Shown here one piece after another: positions 1-7,546 of a DNA stretch of 64,000 bases. Made by a program: the position numbers and the translations under genes. Under the pieces are notes generated by a model. The model made no database searches and was not told the origin of the DNA. It saw nothing but the letters and a program-made list of their open reading frames with translations. Origin of the DNA: JBCBCP01 sp039178165 (GTDB lineage Bacteria > Pseudomonadota > Alphaproteobacteria > Rhodobacterales > Rhodobacteraceae). Where the stretch lies: NCBI GenBank assembly GCA_039178165.1, contig JBCDFL010000001.1:1-64000 (forward strand), read 5' to 3'. Numbering within the stretch: the first letter of the stretch is position 1; every line of letters begins with the position of its first letter.

Positions 1-55
1 CTGAGGCAGATTTGCCCTCGCAAAGGTCGGGCGGCTTTGATATCCCGCGCCCGTT

Positions 56-140
56 GCGGGTGTGGCGGAATTGGTAGACGCACCAGATTTAGGTTCTGGC
101 GCCGCAAGGTGTGGAGGTTCGAGTCCTCTCACCCGCACCA
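56..140 (+). tRNA. tRNA-Leu, anticodon UAG, CCA encoded
   Basis: Cloverleaf read by eye. The acceptor arms GCGGGTG (56-62) and CACCCGC (130-136) pair fully. The anticodon stem CCAGA/TCTGG encloses the loop TTTAGGT, giving anticodon UAG (leucine). The T arm is GGAGG-TTCGAGT-CCTCT. The long variable region is that of a class II tRNA. The terminal CCA is encoded at 138-140. A hairpin (141-168) follows immediately and could act as its terminator. The last ~16 nt of the gene are part of a 117-bp tandem duplication. Confidence 0.96.
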
Positions 141-358
141 CCCTGCCTTTTCGCAGAAAAGGTCAGGGCAGCACTCGAAACATCCGCAGGCGGTAGGCGA
201 TTTTCGTAGAAATTCTGCCTGGAGCCTTGGTTCAATACTTGCCTCTTACCCGCACCACCCTGCCTTTTCGCAGAAAAGGTCAGGGCAGCACTCGAAACAT
301 CCGCCGGCGGCAGGCGATTTTCGTAGAAAATCTGCCAGGAGCAATGTTCCAGGTTTGC
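125..358 (+). repeat. 117-bp tandem duplication including the tRNA-Leu 3' end
   Basis: Two copies with an exact 117-bp period: 125-241 and 242-358. Copy 1 begins inside the T arm of tRNA-Leu(UAG). Copy 2 repeats the last 16 nt of the tRNA with one mismatch, ending in CCGCACCA, without the rest of the gene. Each copy then carries the same hairpin (CCTTTTC/GAAAAGG with flanking CCCTG/CAGGG; 141-168 in copy 1) and a second small hairpin around ATTTTCGTAGAAAAT. A start of a third unit (CCTCTAAG) is visible at 359. No gene is seen between the tRNA and tig; this repeat fills most of that gap. Confidence 0.85.
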
Positions 359-505
359 CCTCTAAGCGGAGGATGTTTTCCGAGTTGGTTTTCCCGCCTG
401 CCCCAGTGCCCAAACGCCCCTTGCACCCCCGCCCGGCGCCCAATAGAAGGGCGCGAATTTTGGGCGCCCTGCCATCCGTGCGGGGCCAGACGCTATGGAG
501 CAGAT

Positions 506-1831
506 ATGCAGGTCACCGAGACGCTGAACGACGGTCTGAAACGCGGCTACGCCATCACGGTGACGGCGGAGGAATTGGACGCCAAGGTCAACGAAAAGCT
601 GACCGAAGCGCAGCCGGACGTGGAGATGAAGGGCTTTCGCAAGGGCAAGGTGCCGATGGCGCTGCTGAAAAAGCAGTTCGGCCCGCGCCTGATGGGCGAA
701 GCGATGCAGGAAAGCATCGACGGCGCCATGCAAAAGCACTTCGAGGACAGCGGCGATCGCCCCGCCATGCAGCCAGACGTCAAGATGACCAACGAGGACT
801 GGAAAGAGGGCGACGACGTCCAGGTCGAGATGTCCTATGAGGCACTGCCGGAGATCCCGGAACTGGAGACCGGCGGGCTCAAGCTCGAAAAGCTGGTCGT
901 CAAAGCGGGCGACGCCGACGTTGACGAAGCGCTCGGGAACCTCGCCGAAACGGCGCAGGATTTCGAGGCCAAGGACGGTGCGGCCGAGAACGGTGATCAG
1001 GTCGTGATGAACTTCCTCGGCAAAGTGGACGGTGAAGCGTTCGAGGGCGGCGCGGCGGAGGATTACCCGCTGGTTCTGGGCTCGAGCAGCTTCATCCCGG
1101 GCTTTGAAGACCAGCTCGTGGGCACCAAGGCGGGCGAGGAAAAGGACGTGACGGTCAGCTTCCCCGAGGATTACCAAGCCGCGCATCTGGCCGGCAAGGA
1201 AGCCGTCTTCGAATGCACCATCAAAGAGGTCAAAACGCCGAAAGCGGCGGAGATTGACGACGAGCTGGCCAAGAAGTTCGGCGCCGAGGATTTGGCCGCG
1301 CTGAAGGGCCAAATCTCCGAACGGCTGGAGGCGGAATATGGCGGTGCGGCCCGCGCGGTGATGAAGCGCGCGCTGCTGGACCAGCTGGATGAGGCGGTGT
1401 CCTTCGATCTGCCGCCCAGCTTGGTCGACGCCGAAGCCGGGCAAATCGCGCACCAGCTCTGGCACGAGGAAAACCCGGACGTCGAAGGCCACGATCACCC
1501 CGAGATCACGCCGACGGATGAGCACCGCACCCTTGCCGAGCGCCGCGTGCGCCTGGGCCTGCTGCTGGCCGAGCTGGGCCAGCGCGCCGAAGTCGAGATC
1601 ACCGATGCGGAGATGAGCCAGGCCGTGATGGCCGAGGCGCGGAAATATCCGGGTCAAGAGCGCCAGTTCTTCGAATTCGTGCAGAAAAATCCGCAGATGC
1701 AGCAGCAACTGCGCGCGCCGCTGTTCGAGGACAAGGTCGTCGACCACCTCTTTGAACAGATCGACGTGACGGAAAAAGAGGTCTCGAAAGAGGACCTGCA
1801 AAAGGCAGTCGAGGCGCTCGAAGAAGAGTAA
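506..1831 (+). CDS. tig: trigger factor (ribosome-associated chaperone/prolyl isomerase)
   Basis: A 441-residue protein of normal family length. It binds ribosomal protein uL23 at the exit tunnel and shields nascent chains. The N-terminal ribosome-binding signature GFRKGKVP is at residues 43-50. A central FKBP-like isomerase domain (about 150-245) and a long helical C-terminal chaperone domain follow. The reading frame is open upstream to 227, but the family N-terminus MQVTETL starts at ATG 506 with GGAG just upstream, so this start was chosen. The C-terminus is acidic and ends in EEE. A terminator follows at 1853. Confidence 0.97.
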   Translation: MQVTETLNDGLKRGYAITVTAEELDAKVNEKLTEAQPDVEMKGFRKGKVPMALLKKQFGPRLMGEAMQESIDGAMQKHFEDSGDRPAMQPDVKMTNEDWKEGDDVQVEMSYEALPEIPELETGGLKLEKLVVKAGDADVDEALGNLAETAQDFEAKDGAAENGDQVVMNFLGKVDGEAFEGGAAEDYPLVLGSSSFIPGFEDQLVGTKAGEEKDVTVSFPEDYQAAHLAGKEAVFECTIKEVKTPKAAEIDDELAKKFGAEDLAALKGQISERLEAEYGGAARAVMKRALLDQLDEAVSFDLPPSLVDAEAGQIAHQLWHEENPDVEGHDHPEITPTDEHRTLAERRVRLGLLLAELGQRAEVEITDAEMSQAVMAEARKYPGQERQFFEFVQKNPQMQQQLRAPLFEDKVVDHLFEQIDVTEKEVSKEDLQKAVEALEEE

Positions 1832-1852
1832 GCCGCGCCACCGCACCTTGAT

Positions 1853-1886
1853 GGGGCCGCTCGCCGCGCGCGGGCGGCCCTTTTTC
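1853..1886 (+). terminator. Rho-independent terminator after tig
   Basis: A GC-rich stem (GGGCCGC with GGGCGGCCC, loop around CGCCGCGCGC) followed by TTTTT, about 22 nt after the tig stop codon. It separates tig from the convergent FAD-protein gene. Confidence 0.8.
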
Positions 1887-1897
1887 GTTCGCGGGGG

Positions 1898-3298
1898 TCA
1901 GGATGCGCGGGCGACGTAGGTCCGAAGCATATGCGCGTCGTAAAGCGGCATGGCCATCACCTCGTCCCCGATGCGCGTGACGGAGGGCGACAGGTAGCGA
2001 AGGCGCGCGTCGGCCGTTCCGCAGCCCGGCCCGACGGCGAGGCCGCGGGTGACCTGGCACGTTTCGATCAGGCCCTGGTGCAACAGATCGCTGGTCAGCG
2101 GGTCGTATTGGGAGCCAGGTCCCGCGCCGGCGCAATTGACGGCAAAGCCGGTGTGCAGCACCCGTTCTGACCCGTCCGGGCCGCTCAGATGCACGTCCGC
2201 ACCGTCCGCGCGGTGGGTGACGCGGGTAACGAGGCCTTGTTCCAGCCGCGCGATCCCGTCTTCGACCAGGCGGCGCAGGTCCAAGATCGTGTCGCGGGTG
2301 CCGCCCCGCAGCCAGAAGCGCAGCTGGCCCGGCACCTTGAGCGCCTCGTTCGGGTCGGTGACGTATCCGGCCAGCGGGTTGGCGAGGAAATGCGCGCGAA
2401 AACCGGCGCGGATCTCTCGCATCTCGTCGCCCGCGGCGAGGGCGGCGTCGATTTCGCGCCGGATTTCAGTCAGGAAGCTTTCGGCGGTGCTGTGGCCGGC
2501 GCTGAGCTGCGGGCGGGTGAGCTTGCGGGGCAGGCGCGGGATCAGCGGGGCCGGGATTTCTCCGTCCGGCGCGATGAAGACGAAGCGGATATCGCGGTCT
2601 GCGCGGAGGCTTTGGCACAGGCGCAGCACGTCGAGCATCGCGGCGTTCCCGCCGATGCAGAGGATTTCGGCGCCGGCCTCGATCCGCTCGGCGATCCGGT
2701 CCTCGAAGCCGAAAACGGACGGGACCGCGAAGGGACCGTCGTCGCCCTCGATCCGCATGGTGGAGGGGCCGCCGGGCGCGATGTCCACGCGGTCCGCCGC
2801 GATATCGCCATGCGCGGCGGTGGTGACGCGGATGCCGTCTTGGGTCCGGATCAGGGCCGTCGCCTCGTCTTCGATCCGGCGGATTTTGGTCCCCGCAGCG
2901 GCCAGGTGGGCGAGCGCGGCGGCGCATTGCTCCTCCATGAAGTCGCCGTAGAACTCGCGGGGGGCGTTCACGCCGTAAAGATCGCCTGCGTCGGCCAACT
3001 CGGTCGCGCGCGACAGCCAATCCGGCCGGCGCCCGGCCATCTTGCGCTGCACGTCGGGCCAGCGCGCAGCGAGCCAGGCGGCGAAGTCCGGGTCGATATC
3101 GTCGGCGGGAGAGTTCAGCAGATAGGCATATTGCCAGGGCGTGCCCGGCGTGCCCTTGGCATAGGCCGCGCCGCGCCCGAACGTGCCGGCGCCGCGCCCC
3201 AAGAGGATCACCTCGTCCAGGGGGTCATGTTTCACGGCCTGCAGGAAGGCGAGGGCGGTGATCCCGTCGCCAACGATCATGTGGGTGCGTGCGGTCAT
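1898..3298 (-). CDS. FAD/NAD(P)-binding oxidoreductase (COG4529-like)
   Basis: A 466-residue protein with an N-terminal dinucleotide-binding fold. The motif is VGDGITAL near residue 10, followed by GRGAAYAKG and the LLNSPADD stretch typical of the FAD-NAD(P)-binding family (Pfam NAD_binding_9). No membrane segment or signal peptide is seen. It is convergent with tig and transcribed alone. The substrate cannot be predicted. Members of this family are usually annotated only as FAD/NAD(P)-binding proteins or hydroxyacylglutathione-like fusions, and nothing here narrows that. Confidence 0.75.
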   Translation of the reverse strand: MTARTHMIVGDGITALAFLQAVKHDPLDEVILLGRGAGTFGRGAAYAKGTPGTPWQYAYLLNSPADDIDPDFAAWLAARWPDVQRKMAGRRPDWLSRATELADAGDLYGVNAPREFYGDFMEEQCAAALAHLAAAGTKIRRIEDEATALIRTQDGIRVTTAAHGDIAADRVDIAPGGPSTMRIEGDDGPFAVPSVFGFEDRIAERIEAGAEILCIGGNAAMLDVLRLCQSLRADRDIRFVFIAPDGEIPAPLIPRLPRKLTRPQLSAGHSTAESFLTEIRREIDAALAAGDEMREIRAGFRAHFLANPLAGYVTDPNEALKVPGQLRFWLRGGTRDTILDLRRLVEDGIARLEQGLVTRVTHRADGADVHLSGPDGSERVLHTGFAVNCAGAGPGSQYDPLTSDLLHQGLIETCQVTRGLAVGPGCGTADARLRYLSPSVTRIGDEVMAMPLYDAHMLRTYVARAS

Positions 3299-3366
3299 GA
3301 CTTCGTTTTGTGCCGTGCACCCTATGCCGTCAAGGTCGCGCGCCGCCCTGCGGCGTTAGGCGTGGC

Positions 3367-3404
3367 GTAAAAAAACGCCGCGCGGTGGGACCCGCGCGGC
3401 GCTT
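3367..3404 (-). terminator. Rho-independent terminator of the rpsF-rpsR-rplI operon
   Basis: Read on the minus strand, a GCGCCGCGCGGG stem pairs with CCGCGCGGCG across a short loop and is followed by a run of T. It lies about 25 nt beyond the rplI stop codon. Confidence 0.85.
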
Positions 3405-3429
3405 GGATGCGTCAAGGCGAGGCGCCGGC

Positions 3430-4068
3430 TTAGCCGGGCTGTTCGCTGTCCGTGCCGTCCGTTTCGGGCGTTTGCACGCCGGCGCTTTCGGCCAGTTGGT
3501 CGTCGTCGGATGCCGCGGCGCCGATGTCGTCGAACAGGCCCTGGATTTCGAACTCCGCGGCGGCTTCCTCTTCGGCGGCCAGATCTGCGATGTTCTTGCC
3601 TTGCGCCTGCAGCTCGGCCTCTTCGGGCGAGCGCGCGACGTTCAGCGTGATCGTCACGGACACTTCGGGGTGCAGCGTCACGGTCGCGTCGTGCAGGCCC
3701 AGCTCCTTGATCGGGGTCTCGATGACGACCTGCTTGCGGTCGACGGAGAAGCCTTCGGCCGTGGCTGCTTCGGCCGCGTCACGGGTGGTGACGGAGCCGT
3801 AGAGGTTGCCGCCGTCGGACGCCTGGCGGATCACGATGAACTGCTGGCCGTCCAGCTTTTCACCCAAGGCTTCGGCTTCTTTGCGGGTTTCCAGGTTGCG
3901 CGCTTCCAGCTGCGCTTTCTGGTTTTCGAACTCCGCGATGTTCGCGGCGCTCGCGGACAGGGCCTTTTTCTGCGGCAGCAGGTAGTTGCGGGCGTAGCCG
4001 GGCTTGACGTCGACGACGTCGCCCATCTGGCCCAGCTTGGCCACACGTTCGAGAAGGATGACTTGCAT
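3430..4068 (-). CDS. rplI: 50S ribosomal protein L9 (bL9) with acidic C-terminal extension
   Basis: The N-terminal L9 domain is intact: MQVILLERV, then GDVVDVKPGYARNYLLP at residues 16-32, which carries the family signature for 23S rRNA binding. A long helix and the C-terminal rRNA domain follow to about residue 148. The protein is 212 residues, about 60 more than the roughly 150 of E. coli L9. The extra tail is rich in E, A, D and S and looks disordered. It is the third gene of rpsF-rpsR-rplI, 12 nt after rpsR, with a terminator behind it. Confidence 0.96.
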   Translation of the reverse strand: MQVILLERVAKLGQMGDVVDVKPGYARNYLLPQKKALSASAANIAEFENQKAQLEARNLETRKEAEALGEKLDGQQFIVIRQASDGGNLYGSVTTRDAAEAATAEGFSVDRKQVVIETPIKELGLHDATVTLHPEVSVTITLNVARSPEEAELQAQGKNIADLAAEEEAAAEFEIQGLFDDIGAAASDDDQLAESAGVQTPETDGTDSEQPG

Positions 4069-4080
4069 GGGTCTTACTCC

Positions 4081-4308
4081 TTACTTCACAGCGTAGGGCA
4101 GCAGGGCGAGGAAGCGGGCGCGCTTGATGGCACGGGCCAGCTCGCGCTGCTTCTTGGCCGAGACGGCGGTGATCCGGGAGGGGACGATTTTGCCCCGTTC
4201 GGAGATGTAGCGTTGCAGCAAGCGCGTGTCTTTGTAGTCGATCTTGGGCGCGTTATCGCCGGAGAACGGGCAGACCTTGCGGCGGCGGAAGAACGGTTTT
4301 GCAGCCAT
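4081..4308 (-). CDS. rpsR: 30S ribosomal protein S18 (bS18)
   Basis: 75 residues, normal length. The basic N-terminus RRRKVCPF is followed by the S18 signature IDYKDTRLLQRYISERGKI and then SAKKQRELARAIKRAR. S18 binds the 30S platform as a heterodimer with S6, whose gene is 11 nt upstream in the same operon. Confidence 0.98.
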   Translation of the reverse strand: MAAKPFFRRRKVCPFSGDNAPKIDYKDTRLLQRYISERGKIVPSRITAVSAKKQRELARAIKRARFLALLPYAVK

Positions 4309-4319
4309 GATATCTCTCC

Positions 4320-4673
4320 TTACCGGCGCTCGCGACGGCCGTCGCGTTCGTCACGTTTCTGCATCTGGACGGAGGGGCCATCCTCGTGCGCGTCGACCTT
4401 GATCGTCAGCACGCGCATCACGTCGTCGTGCAGGCGCATCAGGCGTTCCATTTCCTGGACCGCGTCCGCCGGCGCGTCGGTGCGCATATAGGCGTAATGG
4501 CCTTTGCGGTTCTTGTTGATCTTGTATGCCATCGTTTTGACACCCCAATATTCGTTGTCGATGAGGGTGCCACCGTTGTCCTTGAGGACGGTGCCGAAAT
4601 GCTCGATCAGGCCTTCGGCTTGCGTGTTGGACAGGTCCTGACGCGCGATCATGACATGCTCGTAGAGCGGCAT
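4320..4673 (-). CDS. rpsF: 30S ribosomal protein S6 (bS6)
   Basis: 117 residues from ATG 4673 (MPLYEHVMIAR), the universal S6 N-terminus. The frame is open a further 52 codons upstream, but that stretch has no family similarity. The S6 fold motifs YWGVKTMAYKINKNRKGHY and the basic C-terminus are present. It is the first gene of the rpsF-rpsR-rplI operon. A likely promoter and a strong hairpin lie 75-140 nt upstream. Confidence 0.97.
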   Translation of the reverse strand: MPLYEHVMIARQDLSNTQAEGLIEHFGTVLKDNGGTLIDNEYWGVKTMAYKINKNRKGHYAYMRTDAPADAVQEMERLMRLHDDVMRVLTIKVDAHEDGPSVQMQKRDERDGRRERR

Positions 4674-4749
4674 GCGGGTTTCCACTTCTGTCTGGGCGCA
4701 TTTCATAGACGGGGCGGTCTTTGGCGCTGCGGCCCCGGCACGAGAGTCT

Positions 4750-4780
4750 GCGCGGATAAAGGTTGTGCAGCTATCCGCGC
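4750..4780. other. 9-bp perfect inverted repeat upstream of rpsF
   Basis: GCGCGGATA (4750-4758) and TATCCGCGC (4772-4780) form a perfect 9-bp stem with a 13-nt loop between the divergent rpsF and 4895 genes. On the plus strand it is followed by CTTTT. It could be a leader structure, an operator or a bidirectional terminator, and the sequence does not decide between these. Confidence 0.5.
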
Positions 4781-4808
4781 CTTTTACACGGGCCGGGCTG
4801 CGGTGCAA
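4781..4808 (-). promoter_or_regulatory. possible rpsF promoter
   Basis: On the minus strand, TTGCAC (4808-4803), a 16-nt spacer and TAAAAG (4786-4781) resemble a sigma70-type promoter. Transcription would start near 4774 and leave a leader of about 100 nt. This is by eye only, and the -10 element is weak. Confidence 0.35.
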
Positions 4809-4894
4809 GGGGTGCCCGTGCAATTCCACGGCTGCGCCCCAATGCTGCCCCGATTGCCCCGCTCTATCACCAAAACGTTAAGGAGGGTTGGGCC

Positions 4895-5377
4895 ATGGCA
4901 TTCATCGATCAAATCGGGGTTGGCGCCCGCGTGGTGCTGGAGCCTGTGCGCGGCGCGGGTGTGATCCTGCGCCTGGTGCAGCGGATCATCGGAGCCGGTC
5001 TGGTGATCGCCGCGGCGATGTTGTGGGTCGCGCCGGGTGCGATTTGGGACTGGGACATCGTACTGATGAAGCTGGCGCTGACGGGCGCAGCCGGGTTTTG
5101 CGGGATGTCGTTCCTCAACGCGGCCCGTATCCCGCAGGGCGGTGTGGAGATCGAGGTGGATGTCGCCTGCCGGGTCGTCCGCGTGATCCGCTGGGACGCA
5201 CGTGGGTCAAAGAGCACGCGCAACTGCGGCTTTGACGCGCTGGGCCGGGCCGAACTGGCGCACGGCATCGTCGGGCTGTGGGATCAGGACGGGGTGCATT
5301 TGGCCGATGTGTCCGTGCGAGAGGCCGACGTGCGCCGCTTGCTGGTGCCCGCCCTGCAAAACGCCGGTAAGCTGTAA
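4895..5377 (+). CDS. small membrane protein of unknown function
   Basis: 160 residues from ATG 4895, chosen because AGGAGGG lies 9 nt upstream. Two hydrophobic segments at about residues 24-47 and 56-75 form a helical hairpin. A soluble C-terminal domain follows and reads like a small beta-rich domain (VEIEVDVACRVVRVIRWD). It is divergent from rpsF. I do not recognise the family and no function is inferred. Confidence 0.7.
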   Translation: MAFIDQIGVGARVVLEPVRGAGVILRLVQRIIGAGLVIAAAMLWVAPGAIWDWDIVLMKLALTGAAGFCGMSFLNAARIPQGGVEIEVDVACRVVRVIRWDARGSKSTRNCGFDALGRAELAHGIVGLWDQDGVHLADVSVREADVRRLLVPALQNAGKL

Positions 5378-5462
5378 CACCTCAGCCCCCGACTTTATGC
5401 GCGGCGGTATATGTTCGCCGATGCGCAGCCTCTGCGCGGGCCGGTGGGTTGCCCCTTTGCCT

Positions 5463-5508
5463 GGAAACTCCATTTTTGTGTGACACGTTGTTCCAACTCG
5501 GAGTTTCC
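5463..5508 (+). promoter_or_regulatory. hairpin sequestering the yceI ribosome-binding site
   Basis: GGAAACTCC (5463-5471) and GGAGTTTCC (5500-5508) are perfect 9-bp complements separated by 28 nt. The 3' arm contains the GGAG Shine-Dalgarno element of the gene starting at ATG 5512. In the mRNA the stem would cover the ribosome-binding site. Seen directly: the repeat and its position. Inferred: translational control. Confidence 0.6.
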
Positions 5509-5511
5509 AAT

Positions 5512-6087
5512 ATGAAATCCCTCCTCCTCGGCGCGCTGCTGGCCGGCACTTCCACTGCAGCCTTGGCCGCTGACCGCTACACGCTGGATTCCAGCCACAG
5601 CCAGGTCGTCTTTTCCTACGATCACCTCGGCTTTTCGACCACTTACGGCATGTTCTCCGGCTTCGAGGGCGAGATCATGTTCGATGCCGAGGACCCTGCG
5701 GCCTCCAGCGTCAACGTCTCCATGCCGGTGATGAGCATGTTTACCGGCTGGGAGCAGCGTGAGGCGCATTTCATGTCCGGCGACTTCTTCGGCGCGACCG
5801 AAGAGGACATGATCACCTTCACCTCCACCGCCATCGAGGTGACGGGAGAGAATACGGCGATGATCACGGGCGATCTGACGATGAACGACATGACCAAATC
5901 CGTCGTCCTGGATGCGACCCTCAACAAATCCGGCCAGCATCCGATGGCGAACACCGCGTGGCTCGGCTTTGACGCGACCACGACGCTCAAGCGGTCCGAT
6001 TTCGGCGTCGGAGCGTTTGCTCCGGCAGTGAGCGACGAGGTGGAGGTGACCATCTCCATCGAAGCGCAAGCCGCGCCGGCCAGCTAA
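5512..6087 (+). CDS. secreted YceI-family protein
   Basis: 191 residues. A signal peptide (MKSLLLGALLAGTSTAALAA, cut after about residue 20) leads into a YceI lipocalin-like domain. That domain is recognised by YTLDSSHSQVVFSYDHLGFST at the start, the FDA..P..S central strand and FGVGAFAP near the end. YceI proteins are periplasmic barrels that bind long isoprenoid chains; the ligand here is unknown. ATG 5512 was chosen over an upstream frame extension because the signal peptide starts there. A hairpin covers the ribosome-binding site. It is convergent with a second YceI domain fused to cytochrome b561. Confidence 0.88.
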   Translation: MKSLLLGALLAGTSTAALAADRYTLDSSHSQVVFSYDHLGFSTTYGMFSGFEGEIMFDAEDPAASSVNVSMPVMSMFTGWEQREAHFMSGDFFGATEEDMITFTSTAIEVTGENTAMITGDLTMNDMTKSVVLDATLNKSGQHPMANTAWLGFDATTTLKRSDFGVGAFAPAVSDEVEVTISIEAQAAPAS

Positions 6088-6107
6088 GGCACACGCACGG
6101 ACGATGA

Positions 6108-6143
6108 AGGCCGCGCCTGGGGGACCGGGCGCGGCCTTTTTCG
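6108..6143 (+). terminator. Rho-independent terminator after yceI
   Basis: The stem AGGCCGCGCC/GGGCGCGGCCT with a short loop is followed by TTTTT, 20 nt after the stop codon. It lies between two convergent genes and may serve the plus strand mainly. Confidence 0.85.
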
Positions 6144-6160
6144 TTGGGGGTGGGGCGGCG

Positions 6161-7399
6161 TTAGCTGGAGCCTGCAGCCTCGCCCCCGCGAGTCGCAGTG
6201 ACCTCAATCTGCACGTCGACCGCGAAGGCCAGCGTGCCTTCGTCCTGCTGGCTGGCGCCGACGCCGTAATTCATGCGGTTGAGGCTAACTGTACCCGTCG
6301 CGGTCGCCGTGTCACCGTCCACAGCGATGTCGACCGGGAACGTGATGGGCTGGCTTTGGTCTTTGATGGTCAGCGTGCCGGTTGCCTCATGCCCATCTTC
6401 GAGCGCGACGATGTCGGCGGTGAAGGTGGCAGTTGGGAAGCCCGCGGTGTCGAAATAGTCGGCGCCCATCGCCTGATCGGTGACGGAGCCGAGGCTGAGG
6501 GAGCCGATGGCAATCGTCACCTCCGCGCTGCCCGCGCGGCCGGTGGCGACCGTTTCATCAAAGTCGATGGCGGCGGTGAAATCGGCGAATTCGCCCCCCA
6601 CTTGATTGCCAAATTGCGTGACGGTCAGCGCGATGGTGCCGTCCTCGACCCGCCATTCGCTGTCGACCTCCTCAAGCGTGGCGGCGGCGGCGATGCCGCC
6701 CGCGCTTTGGTAGACGCCGAGGCCGCCGCCGATCCCAAGGGCCGCGGCCCAGACCACGAAGGCGGTCGCGACGGGGCGCGCCACGTGGTGATCGGCGGCT
6801 GGCGCCGGCAGGTCCGTGCGCCCGAACCACATGCGCGCCAGCACGCCGTCCCGGTCGATGAGCGCGTGTTTCAGCGCCCCCGCAACGTGCGCCGCCAGCG
6901 CGATCAGCAGCACTTTGGTCACGACGATGTGCACCCCGGCAAAGAAACTCTCCACCGCTTGGCTTTGCGGGACGAGGGGCAAGCCCTGGCCGAGCGGCCA
7001 CCAAATCGGCGCAAAGCCCGTGGTGGCGGCGTGGTGGATCCAGCCCGACAGCGGGACGATCACGAGGCTGGAGTAAAGAAGCCAGTGGGCGGTGTCGGCG
7101 GCAAACGTCTCAAGCCGCCGTTCGGGATGCATCGGCGCCGGTTTGGGCTGCGAAAACGCCCAGAGGATGCGCGCCAGGGCGACAAAGAACACAGCGATGC
7201 CCAGCGTTTTGTGCAGCGAAAAAAGCCACGCGGTCTGCGCGATCAGGTCGGGATCGGGGCTGGCGGCCGTCTTGATCTGGTAGGCCATGTTGTTGGCGAC
7301 CGCGCCGAGCGGAAAGACGGTGAAGATCAGAAGGGCTGTCAGCCAATGGAAGGTTTTGGCGACGCTGCCGTAGCGGCTGGCTGTGTTGGCGAGGGACAT
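6161..7399 (-). CDS. cytochrome b561 domain fused to a YceI domain
   Basis: 412 residues from ATG 7399, with GGAG upstream; the frame is open much further upstream but lies there antisense to fabD. Residues 1-185 form a cytochrome b561 membrane domain with four hydrophobic helices and candidate heme-ligand histidines at 18, 63, 105 and 157. A further membrane helix at about 212-230 leads into a periplasmic YceI domain (about 245-405; SEWRVEDGTIAL to RMNYGVGASQQ). Isolated b561 proteins oxidise quinol and YceI binds polyisoprenoids. The fusion would place a quinone-like ligand next to a heme membrane protein, which is inference. It is convergent with the free YceI gene at 5512. Confidence 0.88.
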   Translation of the reverse strand: MSLANTASRYGSVAKTFHWLTALLIFTVFPLGAVANNMAYQIKTAASPDPDLIAQTAWLFSLHKTLGIAVFFVALARILWAFSQPKPAPMHPERRLETFAADTAHWLLYSSLVIVPLSGWIHHAATTGFAPIWWPLGQGLPLVPQSQAVESFFAGVHIVVTKVLLIALAAHVAGALKHALIDRDGVLARMWFGRTDLPAPAADHHVARPVATAFVVWAAALGIGGGLGVYQSAGGIAAAATLEEVDSEWRVEDGTIALTVTQFGNQVGGEFADFTAAIDFDETVATGRAGSAEVTIAIGSLSLGSVTDQAMGADYFDTAGFPTATFTADIVALEDGHEATGTLTIKDQSQPITFPVDIAVDGDTATATGTVSLNRMNYGVGASQQDEGTLAFAVDVQIEVTATRGGEAAGSS

Positions 7400-7546
7400 C
7401 TGAGAGCTCCGGGCTTGGGACGTTATGCTGGGGTAACACCTCACCTTGTAAAATTGTGCATCCTGCCCCTGGGGCAAGGGACGGGCCTGTGCGCCGTTGC
7501 GCATCGGGGGTGCGCGCGGTAGAGCGGGGCAATGTCGGGAGGGGCT

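Noticed and set aside
362..1846. 494-codon open frame on the minus strand across tig
   Set aside because: It is antisense to a clear trigger factor, Leu/His/Arg-rich, with no family features; high-GC codon use keeps this frame open.
4674..4790. S6:S18-binding autoregulatory leader
   Set aside because: A strong hairpin exists, but I could not fit the conserved CCG-bulge motif, and the guessed transcription start would exclude part of the stem.
6104..7522. 472-codon plus-strand frame over the b561-YceI gene
   Set aside because: Mirror of a well-supported gene; Gly/Arg-rich noise.
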